The notes under the pieces: model-generated
Told to the model about the DNA's origin: nothing
Databases searched by the model: none
Seen by the model: only the letters and a program-made list of their open reading frames with translations
In this document: positions 19,264 through 28,953 of the stretch, in pieces
Position numbering within the stretch: position 1 is the first letter of the stretch
Layout: each line of letters begins with the position of its first letter
Made by a program: the position numbers and the translations under genes
Assembly (NCBI RefSeq): GCF_000520955.1
Contig: NZ_JACC01000010.1
Location: 111,429-175,428, forward strand
Direction: 5' to 3'
Origin: Aquimarina pacifica
Lineage (GTDB): Bacteria > Bacteroidota > Bacteroidia > Flavobacteriales > Flavobacteriaceae
Length of the DNA stretch: 64,000 bases

Positions 19264-20202
19264 CTAAAGTTCTTTAAGTAACTTCAGGATTAATTCATTG
19301 TTTGCGTCTAAAAGAAATCCTTTTTCACAAGCTTTTCGGGCTTTTTTTAATCGATCCGTAACTTTGTAATAATAGGCTAGTTCAGAATATATAATCGCCT
19401 TTTCTTTATCATCTTTTTCCACAGAAACTGCTTTTTTTGCAATTGGTATGGCAGCATCATAACTCTTTCTATTGGCCAAGGCTCTATAATGTCCTTGTAT
19501 TCCTATTGGTTCTGAATCATCTACAAGATATGATAACTGAAAGAAAGACTCTGCTCTATAACTATCATGCATTGTCTTGGCCTGCCGTATTCCTACCGCT
19601 CCAATATTATTATAAGGAAGTGGATTTGTTGTATCAACAAGAATAGCTTCGTAAAAATTATCAATAGCCTCATTTGGTTTTCCTTCTCCAAACAACTGAT
19701 TTCCTTCAGTTTTGATTGCTTCTGAACGTACTCTATCCGGTTCATTTTTCTGAATATTCAATTCCTTAAAAGAATTTGCCACTACCGTAGATGCTCTTTT
19801 TTCTTTCGAATATAAATGAACGGTCATATTTTCAAAATCATCAGCAGAACCTTCTTCTAAATACAGCATCCCATCAAACTCATTAAATGGTCCTTTGCAG
19901 ATCCCTTTCTTGATAAAAGCAAAAGGTGCATACATTCCTCCAAATGTTTCTTCATCTTTTTTACAGTTCCAATAGAGCCATATGTCATCTAAACTCACCC
20001 CTCCTTTAGCATCATATCGCAAACAATACGTCGTTAGCCCTTCTCTTACCTCTTCATCCAGAGCATAGTGATCATAAATAAAAATAGTACTCCCTTCATC
20101 AATTCCTTCCCATTCTACTTCTTTAGGAACTTCGATGTTATATAAACCTATATATGGTCTAAATTGCTTAGATATGTTTTTAAGTCTTTTAAATTCCTTC
20201 AT
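19264..20202 (-). CDS. TPR-repeat protein of unknown function
   Basis: The ATG at 20202 (312 residues) is preferred; a TTG at 20259 would add 19 residues with a weakly hydrophobic stretch. The first half is unrecognised (WLYWNCKKDEETFGGMYAPFA). The second half carries at least three tetratricopeptide helix pairs (GNQLFGEGKPNEAIDNFYEA; AIPIAKKAVSVEKDDKEKAI; RLKKARKACEKGFLLDANN), a protein-binding scaffold. No enzyme motif and no operon partner. Confidence 0.65.
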   Translation of the reverse strand: MKEFKRLKNISKQFRPYIGLYNIEVPKEVEWEGIDEGSTIFIYDHYALDEEVREGLTTYCLRYDAKGGVSLDDIWLYWNCKKDEETFGGMYAPFAFIKKGICKGPFNEFDGMLYLEEGSADDFENMTVHLYSKEKRASTVVANSFKELNIQKNEPDRVRSEAIKTEGNQLFGEGKPNEAIDNFYEAILVDTTNPLPYNNIGAVGIRQAKTMHDSYRAESFFQLSYLVDDSEPIGIQGHYRALANRKSYDAAIPIAKKAVSVEKDDKEKAIIYSELAYYYKVTDRLKKARKACEKGFLLDANNELILKLLKEL

Positions 20203-20488
20203 TTTTTCTTGTCTTACGATTAAACTGACAGTCAAAAGACCTACAGTAGTATACCCCAATTCGTTACTTGTATTCTATATATTTTCAAAAATAGTCTTTG
20301 GATTGAAATTCTACTACCCTGAATACAGGGATAAAAAAGAATAGTGAAGGAGTACTGTTTTGTTAGCGTTAGCCCTTTTATAGTAGTGGTTCTGGTACTA
20401 ATATCTCTAAACAAAGTTATAACCCTATTTAGATTATCCTAATACCAAAATATAGGCTATAAATAAAGAACAATATCAGTTGACCTAT

Positions 20489-21814
20489 TTAGGTTTTCTG
20501 CTTTTTCTTTTTCGCAGCCGGAAAAAGAACGTTGTTTAGGATAAGACGATATCCGGGTGAATTGGGATGAAGTTCTAATTCTGTTTTTGGATCCCCAACT
20601 CGATGTGTGTAATCTTCTGGGTCATGCCCTCCATAAAAAGTAAAGAAGCCTTTACCTTTTATACCATGGATATAACGTGCTTCAGAATTGGTTTTGTTTT
20701 CTCCAAGAACTAAAACATTGGATTTTATTTCATTAGGATTATATGCCGTGGTTTGCCCCATAAACCCTTTTACCAATGCGGTATGATTCTGGCAAAGCAT
20801 TGTAGGTACAGGATCCCATTTTGCCGAAAAATCCATAAGAGTAAAATAGTCTGTAGTTTTAGAGATCCTTCGATTTCTTGTCATATCAATCGAAGAAAAT
20901 TCATATACCGTTGGACTTCGCTCTAAGGTATAGTTCTTAAAAGCAAATGTCTTATTATAATCTATTTTAGTTTGATACCCGGGTTCACTAGGATCTCCAT
21001 CAAACATAGGCTCACATATATCAACACCTTCTGCAGATAATGCAATTTCAAAACTATCTGTTGCGCTGCACATGGCAAACATAAATCCACCACCTACTAC
21101 ATAATCACGAATTTTTAATGCTACTGCTAATTTCTCTTGAGAAACTTTGGTATAACCTAATGAATTCGCCAATTTTTCTGCTGCTGCTTTCTCTCTAATA
21201 TACCAAGGAGCGGCTCTGTAAGAAGCATAGAATTTACCATATTGCCCTGTAAAATCTTCATGATGTAAATGCAACCAATCATACAATATCAGATTATCTT
21301 CTAGTACCTCTTTATCATATACTGTTTCATAAGGAATTTCGGCAAAAGTCAATACCATAGTAACAGCGTCATCCCAAGGTTGATTTCCTTTAGGAGAATA
21401 CACAGCTATTTTAGGTGCTTTTTCTAATATAACGGCCTCCATATTTTGTGATGGACTACTAATTTCTTCCAAAATCCCTTGGGCTTCTGCATCGCTTAAT
21501 ACTTCATAAGAAACACCGCGAATTGTACATTCTTTTCTTATCCTTTCTGTGTCTGGTAAAAGAAAAGCTCCTCCTCTATAATTAAGTAACCACTTTACCT
21601 TCATATCCTTACTCAAAGTCCAATAGGTAATCCCGTATGCCTTTAAATGATTTTGCTGCTCATCTGCATCCATAGGCAATAAAACATAGGATGCATAGGA
21701 CTGAAACGTAACTAAAAGACATGCAAAAACCAATAATGAAATTAACTTTTTTCGAATTGTAAAAGTTGAAATTTCGTTATTATTAAGTTTTGTTTTAAAA
21801 AGGTACTTCGTCAT
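20489..21814 (-). CDS. Exported protein commonly labelled asparagine synthetase B
   Basis: About 441 residues from ATG 21814; an upstream ATG at 21832 also exists, and both overlap the dnaB end. A hydrophobic segment (LISLLVFACLLVTFQSYAS) looks like a signal peptide, although it sits unusually far from either ATG. I see no asparagine synthetase motifs: no N-terminal Cys2 glutaminase and no SGGxDS PP-loop. The family is known from Flavobacteriia beside dnaB and is often given that name. Middle segments such as FTGQYGKFYASYRAAPW and GGGFMFAMCSATDSFEIAL, with the nearby FYGGHDPED, suggest a class-I-glutaminase-like flavodoxin fold, but that is inference. Role unknown. Confidence 0.7.
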   Translation of the reverse strand: MTKYLFKTKLNNNEISTFTIRKKLISLLVFACLLVTFQSYASYVLLPMDADEQQNHLKAYGITYWTLSKDMKVKWLLNYRGGAFLLPDTERIRKECTIRGVSYEVLSDAEAQGILEEISSPSQNMEAVILEKAPKIAVYSPKGNQPWDDAVTMVLTFAEIPYETVYDKEVLEDNLILYDWLHLHHEDFTGQYGKFYASYRAAPWYIREKAAAEKLANSLGYTKVSQEKLAVALKIRDYVVGGGFMFAMCSATDSFEIALSAEGVDICEPMFDGDPSEPGYQTKIDYNKTFAFKNYTLERSPTVYEFSSIDMTRNRRISKTTDYFTLMDFSAKWDPVPTMLCQNHTALVKGFMGQTTAYNPNEIKSNVLVLGENKTNSEARYIHGIKGKGFFTFYGGHDPEDYTHRVGDPKTELELHPNSPGYRLILNNVLFPAAKKKKQKT

Positions 21815-23348
21815 CATCATCACTAGAATCATTTATACTACTTCCGAAAGCTTCATCTGCACTAGGAAGATGGCTTTTATTAAAAGGTTCATCCCCTTCT
21901 TCTTTACCATCATTCATTTTAGAATGAAACTCGAAAGGAGTGCTAAAGTCATCTAAGTTATCAAATTTACCTAAGTGACCAATAAATTTTAACCTAATAT
22001 TCTCTAAACCTCCGTTACGGTGTTTAGCTACAATGAATTCTCCTTGCCCTTGTGTAGGTGATCTTTCTTCGTCATCCCACTCATCTATTTTGTAATATTC
22101 TGGTCGATAAATAAATGATACAATATCAGCATCCTGCTCAATCGCTCCTGATTCACGAAGGTCACTAAGTAGTGGTCTTTTACTTCCTCCTCTTGTTTCT
22201 ACGGCTCGCGACAACTGAGATAAAGCAATCACAGGAACACTTAATTCTTTGGCTAGTGCTTTTAAGTTTCTCGAAATCGTTGATATTTCCTGTTCACGAT
22301 TTCCATTTTTTCCTGATCCCCCGGCAGTCATCAATTGCAAATAATCAATTACAATCATTTTAATACCATGTTGAGATGCAAGACGACGTGCTTTTGCTCT
22401 AAGGTCAAAAATTGATAATGATGGTGTATCATCAATAAACAAAGGCGCTTTTTCTAAATCCTTCACTTTTACATTTAACTGCTCCCATTCGTGTTTTTCT
22501 AATTTCCCTGTCCTCAACTTTTCTGACGAAAGTCCTGTTTCTGAAGAAATCAAACGGGTAATTAACTGTACCGAAGACATCTCTAATGAAAAGAATGCTA
22601 CGGGGATGTTTTGACCTACTGACATATTTCTTGCCATAGAAAGCGTTAAAGCCGTTTTACCCATACCAGGTCGGGCAGCCACAATGATCAAATCACTTGG
22701 CTGCCATCCTGAGGTTAATTTATCCAGTTTATCAAAACCGGACGGTATCCCACTTAAACCTTCTTTGTTTGATATTTCTTGTATCTTTTTCTTAGCTTGA
22801 ATTACCAAATTTTGTGCACTCTCTGTCGATCTTTTGATATTTCCCTGAGTGACCTCATATAATCGAGATTCTGCCATATCCAAGAGATCAAAAACATCGG
22901 TAGTTTCGTCGTATGATTCCTCAATAATTTCATTAGAAATTTTAATTAAACTTCGTTGAATATATTTCTGAAGAATGATACGAGCATGAAACTCAATATG
23001 TGCAGAAGATGATACTTTCTGGGTAAGCTGAACCAAATAATAATCTCCTCCTGCTAATTCTAGTTTTGAATCTTTCTTTAACTGAGTAGAAACCGTTAAT
23101 AAGTCAATCGGTTCTGAGTTTTCAAACAGTTTAAAAATGGCTTCAAAAATATATTGGTGTGCCTCTCTGTAAAAAACATCTGGGTTTAAGATATCAATAA
23201 TTTCATCTACCCCCTTCTTATCAATCATCATCGCTCCAAGCACAACCTCCTCTAAATCAATTGCTTGTGGTGGTATTTTTCCTTTTTCAAGCGTAACTAC
23301 GTTCCCCCGACCGTACTTTACTTGCTGTGATTGCTGTACTTTTTCCAT
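21795..23348 (-). CDS. dnaB: Replicative DNA helicase
   Basis: A 517-residue DnaB. The N-terminal domain (about 20-125: PPQAIDLEEVVLGAMMID) binds primase, and the RecA-like domain (about 190-460) has Walker A AARPGMGKTALTLSMA, Walker B IVIDYLQLM, and the later QLSRAVETRGGSKRPLLSDLRESGAIEQDAD segment is recognisable. The tail is acidic (SSDDDDEVPF), a likely partner-binding end. It unwinds DNA ahead of the replication fork. Its end overlaps the next gene on the same strand. Confidence 0.97.
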   Translation of the reverse strand: MEKVQQSQQVKYGRGNVVTLEKGKIPPQAIDLEEVVLGAMMIDKKGVDEIIDILNPDVFYREAHQYIFEAIFKLFENSEPIDLLTVSTQLKKDSKLELAGGDYYLVQLTQKVSSSAHIEFHARIILQKYIQRSLIKISNEIIEESYDETTDVFDLLDMAESRLYEVTQGNIKRSTESAQNLVIQAKKKIQEISNKEGLSGIPSGFDKLDKLTSGWQPSDLIIVAARPGMGKTALTLSMARNMSVGQNIPVAFFSLEMSSVQLITRLISSETGLSSEKLRTGKLEKHEWEQLNVKVKDLEKAPLFIDDTPSLSIFDLRAKARRLASQHGIKMIVIDYLQLMTAGGSGKNGNREQEISTISRNLKALAKELSVPVIALSQLSRAVETRGGSKRPLLSDLRESGAIEQDADIVSFIYRPEYYKIDEWDDEERSPTQGQGEFIVAKHRNGGLENIRLKFIGHLGKFDNLDDFSTPFEFHSKMNDGKEEGDEPFNKSHLPSADEAFGSSINDSSDDDDEVPF

Positions 23349-23459
23349 GACTACGAATGTAAAAAAATTGTAAAGAGATGCACCTATATCTAAAGATACG
23401 AATGTCCACCGTTCTTCAACAAAAGAACTGTTAATAAATTTATTTTATTGTTAATAAGC

Positions 23460-23495
23460 ATAAAAAAAATCTGAAGTGCAAACTTCAGATTTAGG
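23460..23495 (-). terminator. Terminator after accA
   Basis: On the minus strand the stem AAATCTGAAGT / ACTTCAGATTT is followed by a T-run, just after the accA stop. Confidence 0.75.
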
Positions 23496-23516
23496 TACTA
23501 AGTGATTTTTTGGGGG

Positions 23517-24470
23517 CTACCCTTTGAAGACTCCCATGTTTGCATATTTGTCCATTCGCTTTTCAACCAATTCTTCTGGTGATAAGTTTTTAAGCTCTTC
23601 GTAAGATGTTAAAATTTTATCCCGAACGGTTTTAAACGTAGTTTCTCTGTCACTGTGCGCTCCTCCTAATGGTTCCTTAATAATTTCGTCTACCACTTTG
23701 ATCTTAACACTATCTTTGGCTGTTAATTTTAATGCATCAGCTGCTTGTTCCTTAAACTCCCAGCTTCTCCATAATATTGAAGAACAATTCTCTGGTGAAA
23801 TCACAGAATACCAAGCATTCTCAAGCATCAGTACTTTATTTCCTACACCAATACCTAATGCTCCGCCACTTGCTCCTTCACCAATTATAATAACTATGAT
23901 AGGAACTTTAAGACGTGTCATCTCTAGTATATTACGAGCAATTGCTTCTCCTTGTCCACGTTCTTCTGCTTCTAATCCTGGATAAGCTCCGGGTGTATCA
24001 ACAAAGCATACAACAGGAAGATTAAATTTCTCGGCACTTTTCATTAGACGTAGTGCTTTTCTATATCCTTCGGGATTTGCCATTCCGAAATTACGATACT
24101 GTCTTGTCTTTGTATTATATCCTTTTTGCTGACCAACAAACATAAAGCTTTGATCACCAATTTTACCCAAACCGCCAATCATGGCTTTATCGTCTTTTAC
24201 ATTGCGATCTCCATGTAATTCTAAAAAAGAATCACCACATATCGCATCTATATAATCCAATGTATATGGTCTTGACGGATGCCTTGATAACTGGACCCGC
24301 TGCCATGGTGTAAGGTTTTTATATATATCTATTTTAGTTTCTTTGAGCCTTTTTTCGATTTGCTTGCATGTATCTGTTACATCTACTTCACTTTCCTCGC
24401 CTATCGCACAAGCCTTCTCAAATTGCTCTTCAAGCTCTTTTATCGGGAGTTCAAATTCTAAATATTCCAT
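23517..24470 (-). CDS. accA: Acetyl-CoA carboxylase carboxyltransferase alpha subunit
   Basis: A 317-residue protein from ATG 24470 (a TTG two codons upstream is less likely). It matches AccA over its length: [21 protein letters not shown], then [36 protein letters not shown] and [15 protein letters not shown], the oxyanion-hole region. With AccD it transfers carbon dioxide from carboxybiotin to acetyl-CoA to give malonyl-CoA, the first step of fatty acid synthesis. Followed by a terminator. Confidence 0.97.
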   Translation of the reverse strand: MEYLEFELPIKELEEQFEKACAIGEESEVDVTDTCKQIEKRLKETKIDIYKNLTPWQRVQLSRHPSRPYTLDYIDAICGDSFLELHGDRNVKDDKAMIGGLGKIGDQSFMFVGQQKGYNTKTRQYRNFGMANPEGYRKALRLMKSAEKFNLPVVCFVDTPGAYPGLEAEERGQGEAIARNILEMTRLKVPIIVIIIGEGASGGALGIGVGNKVLMLENAWYSVISPENCSSILWRSWEFKEQAADALKLTAKDSVKIKVVDEIIKEPLGGAHSDRETTFKTVRDKILTSYEELKNLSPEELVEKRMDKYANMGVFKG

Positions 24471-24521
24471 AATCAAGAATATATTTTAATTAACTAGGGT
24501 TAGCCGACAAATATAAAAACT

Positions 24522-25454
24522 TTAGTCCGTAATGTCGCCTAAAGTTGATGGTCTTTTTCTTTTTTTAGCATTTTTGAAGATCCCATTCAAAATTACAGTC
24601 CCCAGAATAATCATTGCGCCATAATAAAACTGAGGGTTCATTTTTTCTGCATCCCCAAAAATTAAATAGGCAAGTAAAATTCCGTAAACAGGTTCCATAT
24701 TTATAGTTAGCATAACAGTATAAGGACTTAAATACCTCATTACCTGAACAGACCCTATAAAAGCATACGCAGTACAAATAGATGCTAACAACAACAAATA
24801 CAACCAATCTGAAGTTGATAATTGAAAGAATGAGAGAGTAAATCCTTCTACACTATTACCAAAAAAAGTTATACCAAGTAAAAACAGAGTTACTATAAGG
24901 GTACCACTTACCAATTCATAGAAAGAAATCATTGAGGGATTATGTTCTTGAGCCATTTTACCATTAATTATCGAAAAAACTGCAGATAAAAAAGCTGATA
25001 ATAAAGCATATACAATCCCCAACGAATACCCACTCTCTACGCTAAAAATAATATACAACCCAATAATCACTAAAACTCCAAAAAGAATTTCGTACCATAT
25101 TACTTTGCGATTATAAAAAATGGGTTCAAGAATTGAAGTAAAGAATGCCCCTGTAGATAGCATTGCTAAAGTAATGGAAATATTTGAAACCTTAATTGCA
25201 GCGAAAAACGTAATCCAATGCAATGCAATAATGACTCCGGCTCCAAAAAGTTTAAAAAACAAACGTCTAGATATCACTAGAGATATTTTCTTACTATAAA
25301 TAAACACATAGATAAAACCTGAAGCCAAAAGCATTCGATACCAAACTAATGGCAACGCTTCAATTGATATTAACTCTCCTAATATTGCTGTAAACCCCCA
25401 TATAAACACTATAAAATGTAGATGAAGATAATTTCTAACCTTAACGTTTGGCAT
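24522..25454 (-). CDS. EamA/DMT-family transporter
   Basis: A 310-residue inner-membrane protein with ten predicted transmembrane helices in two EamA halves (about 8-140 and 150-295), including the Pro/Glu-rich EPIFYNR and NMEPVYGILLAYLIFGD segments that recur at equal positions of the two repeats. Drug/metabolite exporters of this type move small polar compounds; substrate unknown. Its start overlaps the end of the LptF/LptG-family gene by 14 bases, so they are coupled. Confidence 0.88.
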   Translation of the reverse strand: MPNVKVRNYLHLHFIVFIWGFTAILGELISIEALPLVWYRMLLASGFIYVFIYSKKISLVISRRLFFKLFGAGVIIALHWITFFAAIKVSNISITLAMLSTGAFFTSILEPIFYNRKVIWYEILFGVLVIIGLYIIFSVESGYSLGIVYALLSAFLSAVFSIINGKMAQEHNPSMISFYELVSGTLIVTLFLLGITFFGNSVEGFTLSFFQLSTSDWLYLLLLASICTAYAFIGSVQVMRYLSPYTVMLTINMEPVYGILLAYLIFGDAEKMNPQFYYGAMIILGTVILNGIFKNAKKRKRPSTLGDITD

Positions 25455-26511
25455 TATATAAAAGATAAATAGCTAAAATTCCGAAAGATACATTTGGAAA
25501 CCATACTGCTACTAAAGGAGAAAAATCTGATTGTCTAGCCAATGTACCTAATACTTTATCTAAAAAAATAAAAATAAATGCTAATGAAATACCTACCGCT
25601 AGATTGACTCCCATTCCTCCTCTTCGTTTCATAGAAGAAACTGCTACCCCAATTACGGTTAGAATAAATGCTGAAATAGGCAAGCTCCAACGCTTGTAAG
25701 CAACTACTTTGTAACGATTTATATCAGAAGAACCTCTTCTACTTTCTTTTTCTATGAATGCGCTTAATTCGTTATAGTTAAGTGTCTCTGCCACATAAGT
25801 AACAGGTGTAAATTCGTCCATATTAAAAGGTAATACTGTATCTTTTACTTTTGCCTTTTCTATAATATCATCGCCATCTGTAACAGAACGTTTTACAAAC
25901 CCTTTCAATTCATATATACTATCTTTGAACGTTATTTTTCTAGCTGATATTTTGGTGCATAACATATTACCATCAAAATGTTCGAGAGTAAAGTTCGTTG
26001 CTGATTTTTGCAAAGGTTTAAAGTTGTTAGCATACAAAAACATGCTATCGTTAAGTTGTCTGTATACATTTTTTGTTTCCTGAACTTTTTTATTCTTTTT
26101 TAGATAAGAATATCTAAACTCATTAAAACCTTGACTTGCTTTTGGTGCAAGGAACAATCCCATTGCCAAAGCTCCTACACAAATTATAACTGCGCCAATC
26201 ATATAGGGTCGTAAGAACCTCCAAAACGAAACACCAGAACTTAGAAAAGCTATAATTTCTGTTTTATTTGCCAATTTAGAGGTAAACCAAATTACCGAAA
26301 GAAATACAAAAAGAGGAAATAACAAATTTGCAAAATATACCGTAAAGTCAAGGTAATATAGCATTATAGGCTTCAAAGGAACCTTATGCTCTAACATATT
26401 ATCTATTTTTTCAGAAAGATCTACTATTATCCCAATAGGTATAAATAATAAGATCATTGTAAAAAATGTTCCTAAGTACCTTTTAAGTATATACCAATCT
26501 AGTATTTTCAT
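25441..26511 (-). CDS. LptF/LptG-family permease
   Basis: A 356-residue inner-membrane protein with the LptF/LptG layout: three N-terminal transmembrane helices (about 12-30, 57-75, 98-118), a large periplasmic beta-jellyroll (about 130-265), then three helices (about 275-350). Opening KILDWYILKRYLGTFFTMI is typical for LptG. With LptB it would extract lipopolysaccharide from the inner membrane; LptF and LptG are hard to tell apart here. First gene of a unit with the downstream DMT transporter. Confidence 0.88.
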   Translation of the reverse strand: MKILDWYILKRYLGTFFTMILLFIPIGIIVDLSEKIDNMLEHKVPLKPIMLYYLDFTVYFANLLFPLFVFLSVIWFTSKLANKTEIIAFLSSGVSFWRFLRPYMIGAVIICVGALAMGLFLAPKASQGFNEFRYSYLKKNKKVQETKNVYRQLNDSMFLYANNFKPLQKSATNFTLEHFDGNMLCTKISARKITFKDSIYELKGFVKRSVTDGDDIIEKAKVKDTVLPFNMDEFTPVTYVAETLNYNELSAFIEKESRRGSSDINRYKVVAYKRWSLPISAFILTVIGVAVSSMKRRGGMGVNLAVGISLAFIFIFLDKVLGTLARQSDFSPLVAVWFPNVSFGILAIYLLYNAKR

Positions 26512-26623
26512 ACCTGTTTTCTTAATTGAATTTTTGTATTTAAATAATCAAAATAAATACATTAAGGCATTTCCAGATTCATTTAATAAAAAATCAATCC
26601 CAACCTATTTTACCTTCTTACTG

Positions 26624-27754
26624 CTATAACCTTTTATCCATTTGTTTCACCATCATATTTTTCCAGGAGTAAAAATCTCCTGCTAATATATGCTTTCTAG
26701 CTTCTCTAACCAACCATAAATAAAAACCTAAATTATGAATAGTTGCAATCTGTTTTCCTAACAATTCATTAACAGAAAAAAGATGTTTCAGATATGCTTT
26801 TGAGTATTCTGTGTCGACAAAAGTAATCCCCATTTCATCAATTGGAGAAAAATCATCTGCCCATTTTTTATTTTTCATATTAATGGTTCCGTGTGCAGTA
26901 AACAGCATTCCATTTCTTGCATTTCTTGTTGGCATTACACAATCAAACATATCTACACCCAAAGCTATATTTTCTAATATATTGATTGGTGTTCCTACCC
27001 CCATCAAATAACGTGGCTTATCTTCTGGCAAAATTTCTGTAACTACTTCTGTCATTGCATACATTTCTTCTGCTGGTTCTCCTACTGATAATCCCCCAAT
27101 AGCATTACCAACCGCTCCTGCATTTGCAATATATTCTGCTGATTGTCTTCTAAGGTCTTTATATGTACTACCTTGCACTATCGGAAAAAAAGCTTGATCA
27201 TATCCATACTTAACCGGAATTTTTTCTAAATGTTGCATACAACGATTTAACCATCTGTGCGTCATATGCATACTTCTTTTGGCATATTGATAATCACATG
27301 GGTAAGGTGTACACTCATCAAACGCCATGATAATGTCTGCGCCGATAGTACGCTGAATCTCCATTACATTTTCGGGAGTAAATACATGATAAGAACCATC
27401 TATATGTGACTTAAACTTAACTCCTTCTTCTTTAATTTTTCGATTAGCCGATAATGAATATACCTGATATCCTCCACTATCAGTAAGTATATTCCTATCC
27501 CAATTCATAAATTTATGTAATCCCCCTGCTTTTTCTAAGATAGGAGTTTGTGGTCTTAAATATAAATGGTAAGTATTACCTAATATAATATCTGGATTAA
27601 TATCGTTCTTAAGTTCTCTTTGGTGTACTCCTTTTACGGTAGCCACTGTCCCCACTGGCATAAATATTGGAGTTTCAATAACACCATGATCTGTTGTTAT
27701 TTTTCCTGCCCGTGCTTTACTTTCTGGGTCTTTAGACAAAAGGTCAAATTGCAT
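26624..27754 (-). CDS. tgt: tRNA-guanine transglycosylase
   Basis: A 376-residue TIM-barrel enzyme that swaps guanine-34 of Asp, Asn, His and Tyr tRNAs for preQ1 on the way to queuosine. Catalytic segments are present: DSGGYQVYSL with the general-acid Asp, GNAIGGLSVGEP, and MFDCVMPTRNARNG with the nucleophile Asp. The C-terminal zinc site is unusual: where CxCxxC is expected the sequence reads EMGITFVDTEYS (about 307-318), although the His of ATIHNL (about 340) remains. A -7 box TATCTTTG lies at 27782-27775 on the minus strand. Confidence 0.94.
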   Translation of the reverse strand: MQFDLLSKDPESKARAGKITTDHGVIETPIFMPVGTVATVKGVHQRELKNDINPDIILGNTYHLYLRPQTPILEKAGGLHKFMNWDRNILTDSGGYQVYSLSANRKIKEEGVKFKSHIDGSYHVFTPENVMEIQRTIGADIIMAFDECTPYPCDYQYAKRSMHMTHRWLNRCMQHLEKIPVKYGYDQAFFPIVQGSTYKDLRRQSAEYIANAGAVGNAIGGLSVGEPAEEMYAMTEVVTEILPEDKPRYLMGVGTPINILENIALGVDMFDCVMPTRNARNGMLFTAHGTINMKNKKWADDFSPIDEMGITFVDTEYSKAYLKHLFSVNELLGKQIATIHNLGFYLWLVREARKHILAGDFYSWKNMMVKQMDKRL

Positions 27755-28084
27755 AGTTCCTGTTTGATAGAGCGCAAAGATAACTAACTAGAATCACATT
27801 AATACCTGTACTTTTTTGAAAACTTTTTCTATTCTAAATAGTTTCATAATTTAACGTCTTTATTACTCCTAATTACATATTAAAAACTCATTTGTATTTT
27901 CGATTACTTTAGAATATACTATTTAACTATGATTTTGAAATTCAAAAATCTAATAAAACATCATATTACATAGTAGTTAAAACGACTATATCAAAGTTAC
28001 TCTACATAAATCGGGTTTAACATTTTGTCACCATATACAAAACCTGTATTTTTGGTCACTCATTATCAAGAAATCAGCATTATA
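27755..28084. other. Intergenic region between divergent tgt and transketolase genes
   Basis: 330 bases, AT-rich. It holds the -7 box for tgt (27775-27782, minus strand). A TTG at 28025 in frame with transketolase is not taken as the start because the added residues match nothing in the family. Nothing else is recognised. Confidence 0.45.
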
Positions 28085-28930
28085 ATGCCAAAAACAAAAC
28101 AATTAGAGGATTTTGCTACGCAAGTTCGTAGAGACATTTTACGACAAGTACATAAGGTTAATTCGGGTCACCCTGGGGGTTCTTTGGGATGTACGGAGTT
28201 TTTCGTATCACTTTTTCAGGAAGTTTTAGAACGAAAAGATGATTTTGACATGAATGGTATCAATGAGGATATCTTTTTCTTATCGAATGGTCATATTTCC
28301 CCCGTATATTATAGTGTTTTAGCGCGGAGTGGATATTTTCCAGTAGAAGAACTAAACACTTTTAGACTAATTAACAGTAGACTACAAGGACACCCCACGA
28401 CTCATGAAGGGCTTCCTGGCATACGAATTGCTTCTGGATCTTTAGGACAAGGGATGTCTGTAGCTCTTGGAGCCGCCCAAGCCAAAAAATTAAACAATGA
28501 TCCTCATTTAGTATACAGTTTACATGGTGATGGAGAACTTCAGGAAGGTCAAAATTGGGAGGCTATTATGTATGCTGCCGGAAAAAAAGTAGACAATATT
28601 ATAGCAACCATAGATCTTAATGGTCAACAAATTGATGGCTCTACTGATGATGTATTAGCAATGGGTAGTGTACGGGCAAAATTTGAAGCTTTTGGATGGG
28701 ATGTTTTGGATATTAAAGAAGGTAATTCTATTGCTGCTGTTGTCGATGGATTAAAAGAAGCCAAAAGTAGAACTGGAAAAGGAAAACCTGTTTGTGTATT
28801 GCTACACACTATCATGGGACATGGTGTCGATTTTATGATGCACACCCATGCTTGGCACGGTAAAGCTCCTAATGATGAGCAATTAGCAATTGGACTCTCA
28901 CAAAACCCTGAGACTCTAGGAGATTATTAA
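28085..28930 (+). CDS. Transketolase, N-terminal (TPP-binding) subunit
   Basis: 281 residues from ATG 28085, chosen because the family begins near QLEDFATQVRRDILRQVHKVNSGHPGG. It carries the thiamine-pyrophosphate motif GDGELQEGQNWEAIMYAA...NIIATIDLNGQQ, the early GHISPVYYSVLA and the LGQGMSVALGAA segment. The enzyme moves two-carbon units between sugar phosphates in the pentose phosphate pathway. In Bacteroidota the protein is often split in two; the other half follows after 23 bases. Confidence 0.93.
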   Translation: MPKTKQLEDFATQVRRDILRQVHKVNSGHPGGSLGCTEFFVSLFQEVLERKDDFDMNGINEDIFFLSNGHISPVYYSVLARSGYFPVEELNTFRLINSRLQGHPTTHEGLPGIRIASGSLGQGMSVALGAAQAKKLNNDPHLVYSLHGDGELQEGQNWEAIMYAAGKKVDNIIATIDLNGQQIDGSTDDVLAMGSVRAKFEAFGWDVLDIKEGNSIAAVVDGLKEAKSRTGKGKPVCVLLHTIMGHGVDFMMHTHAWHGKAPNDEQLAIGLSQNPETLGDY

Positions 28931-28953
28931 AGCACCCATATTTAAAGGACAAA

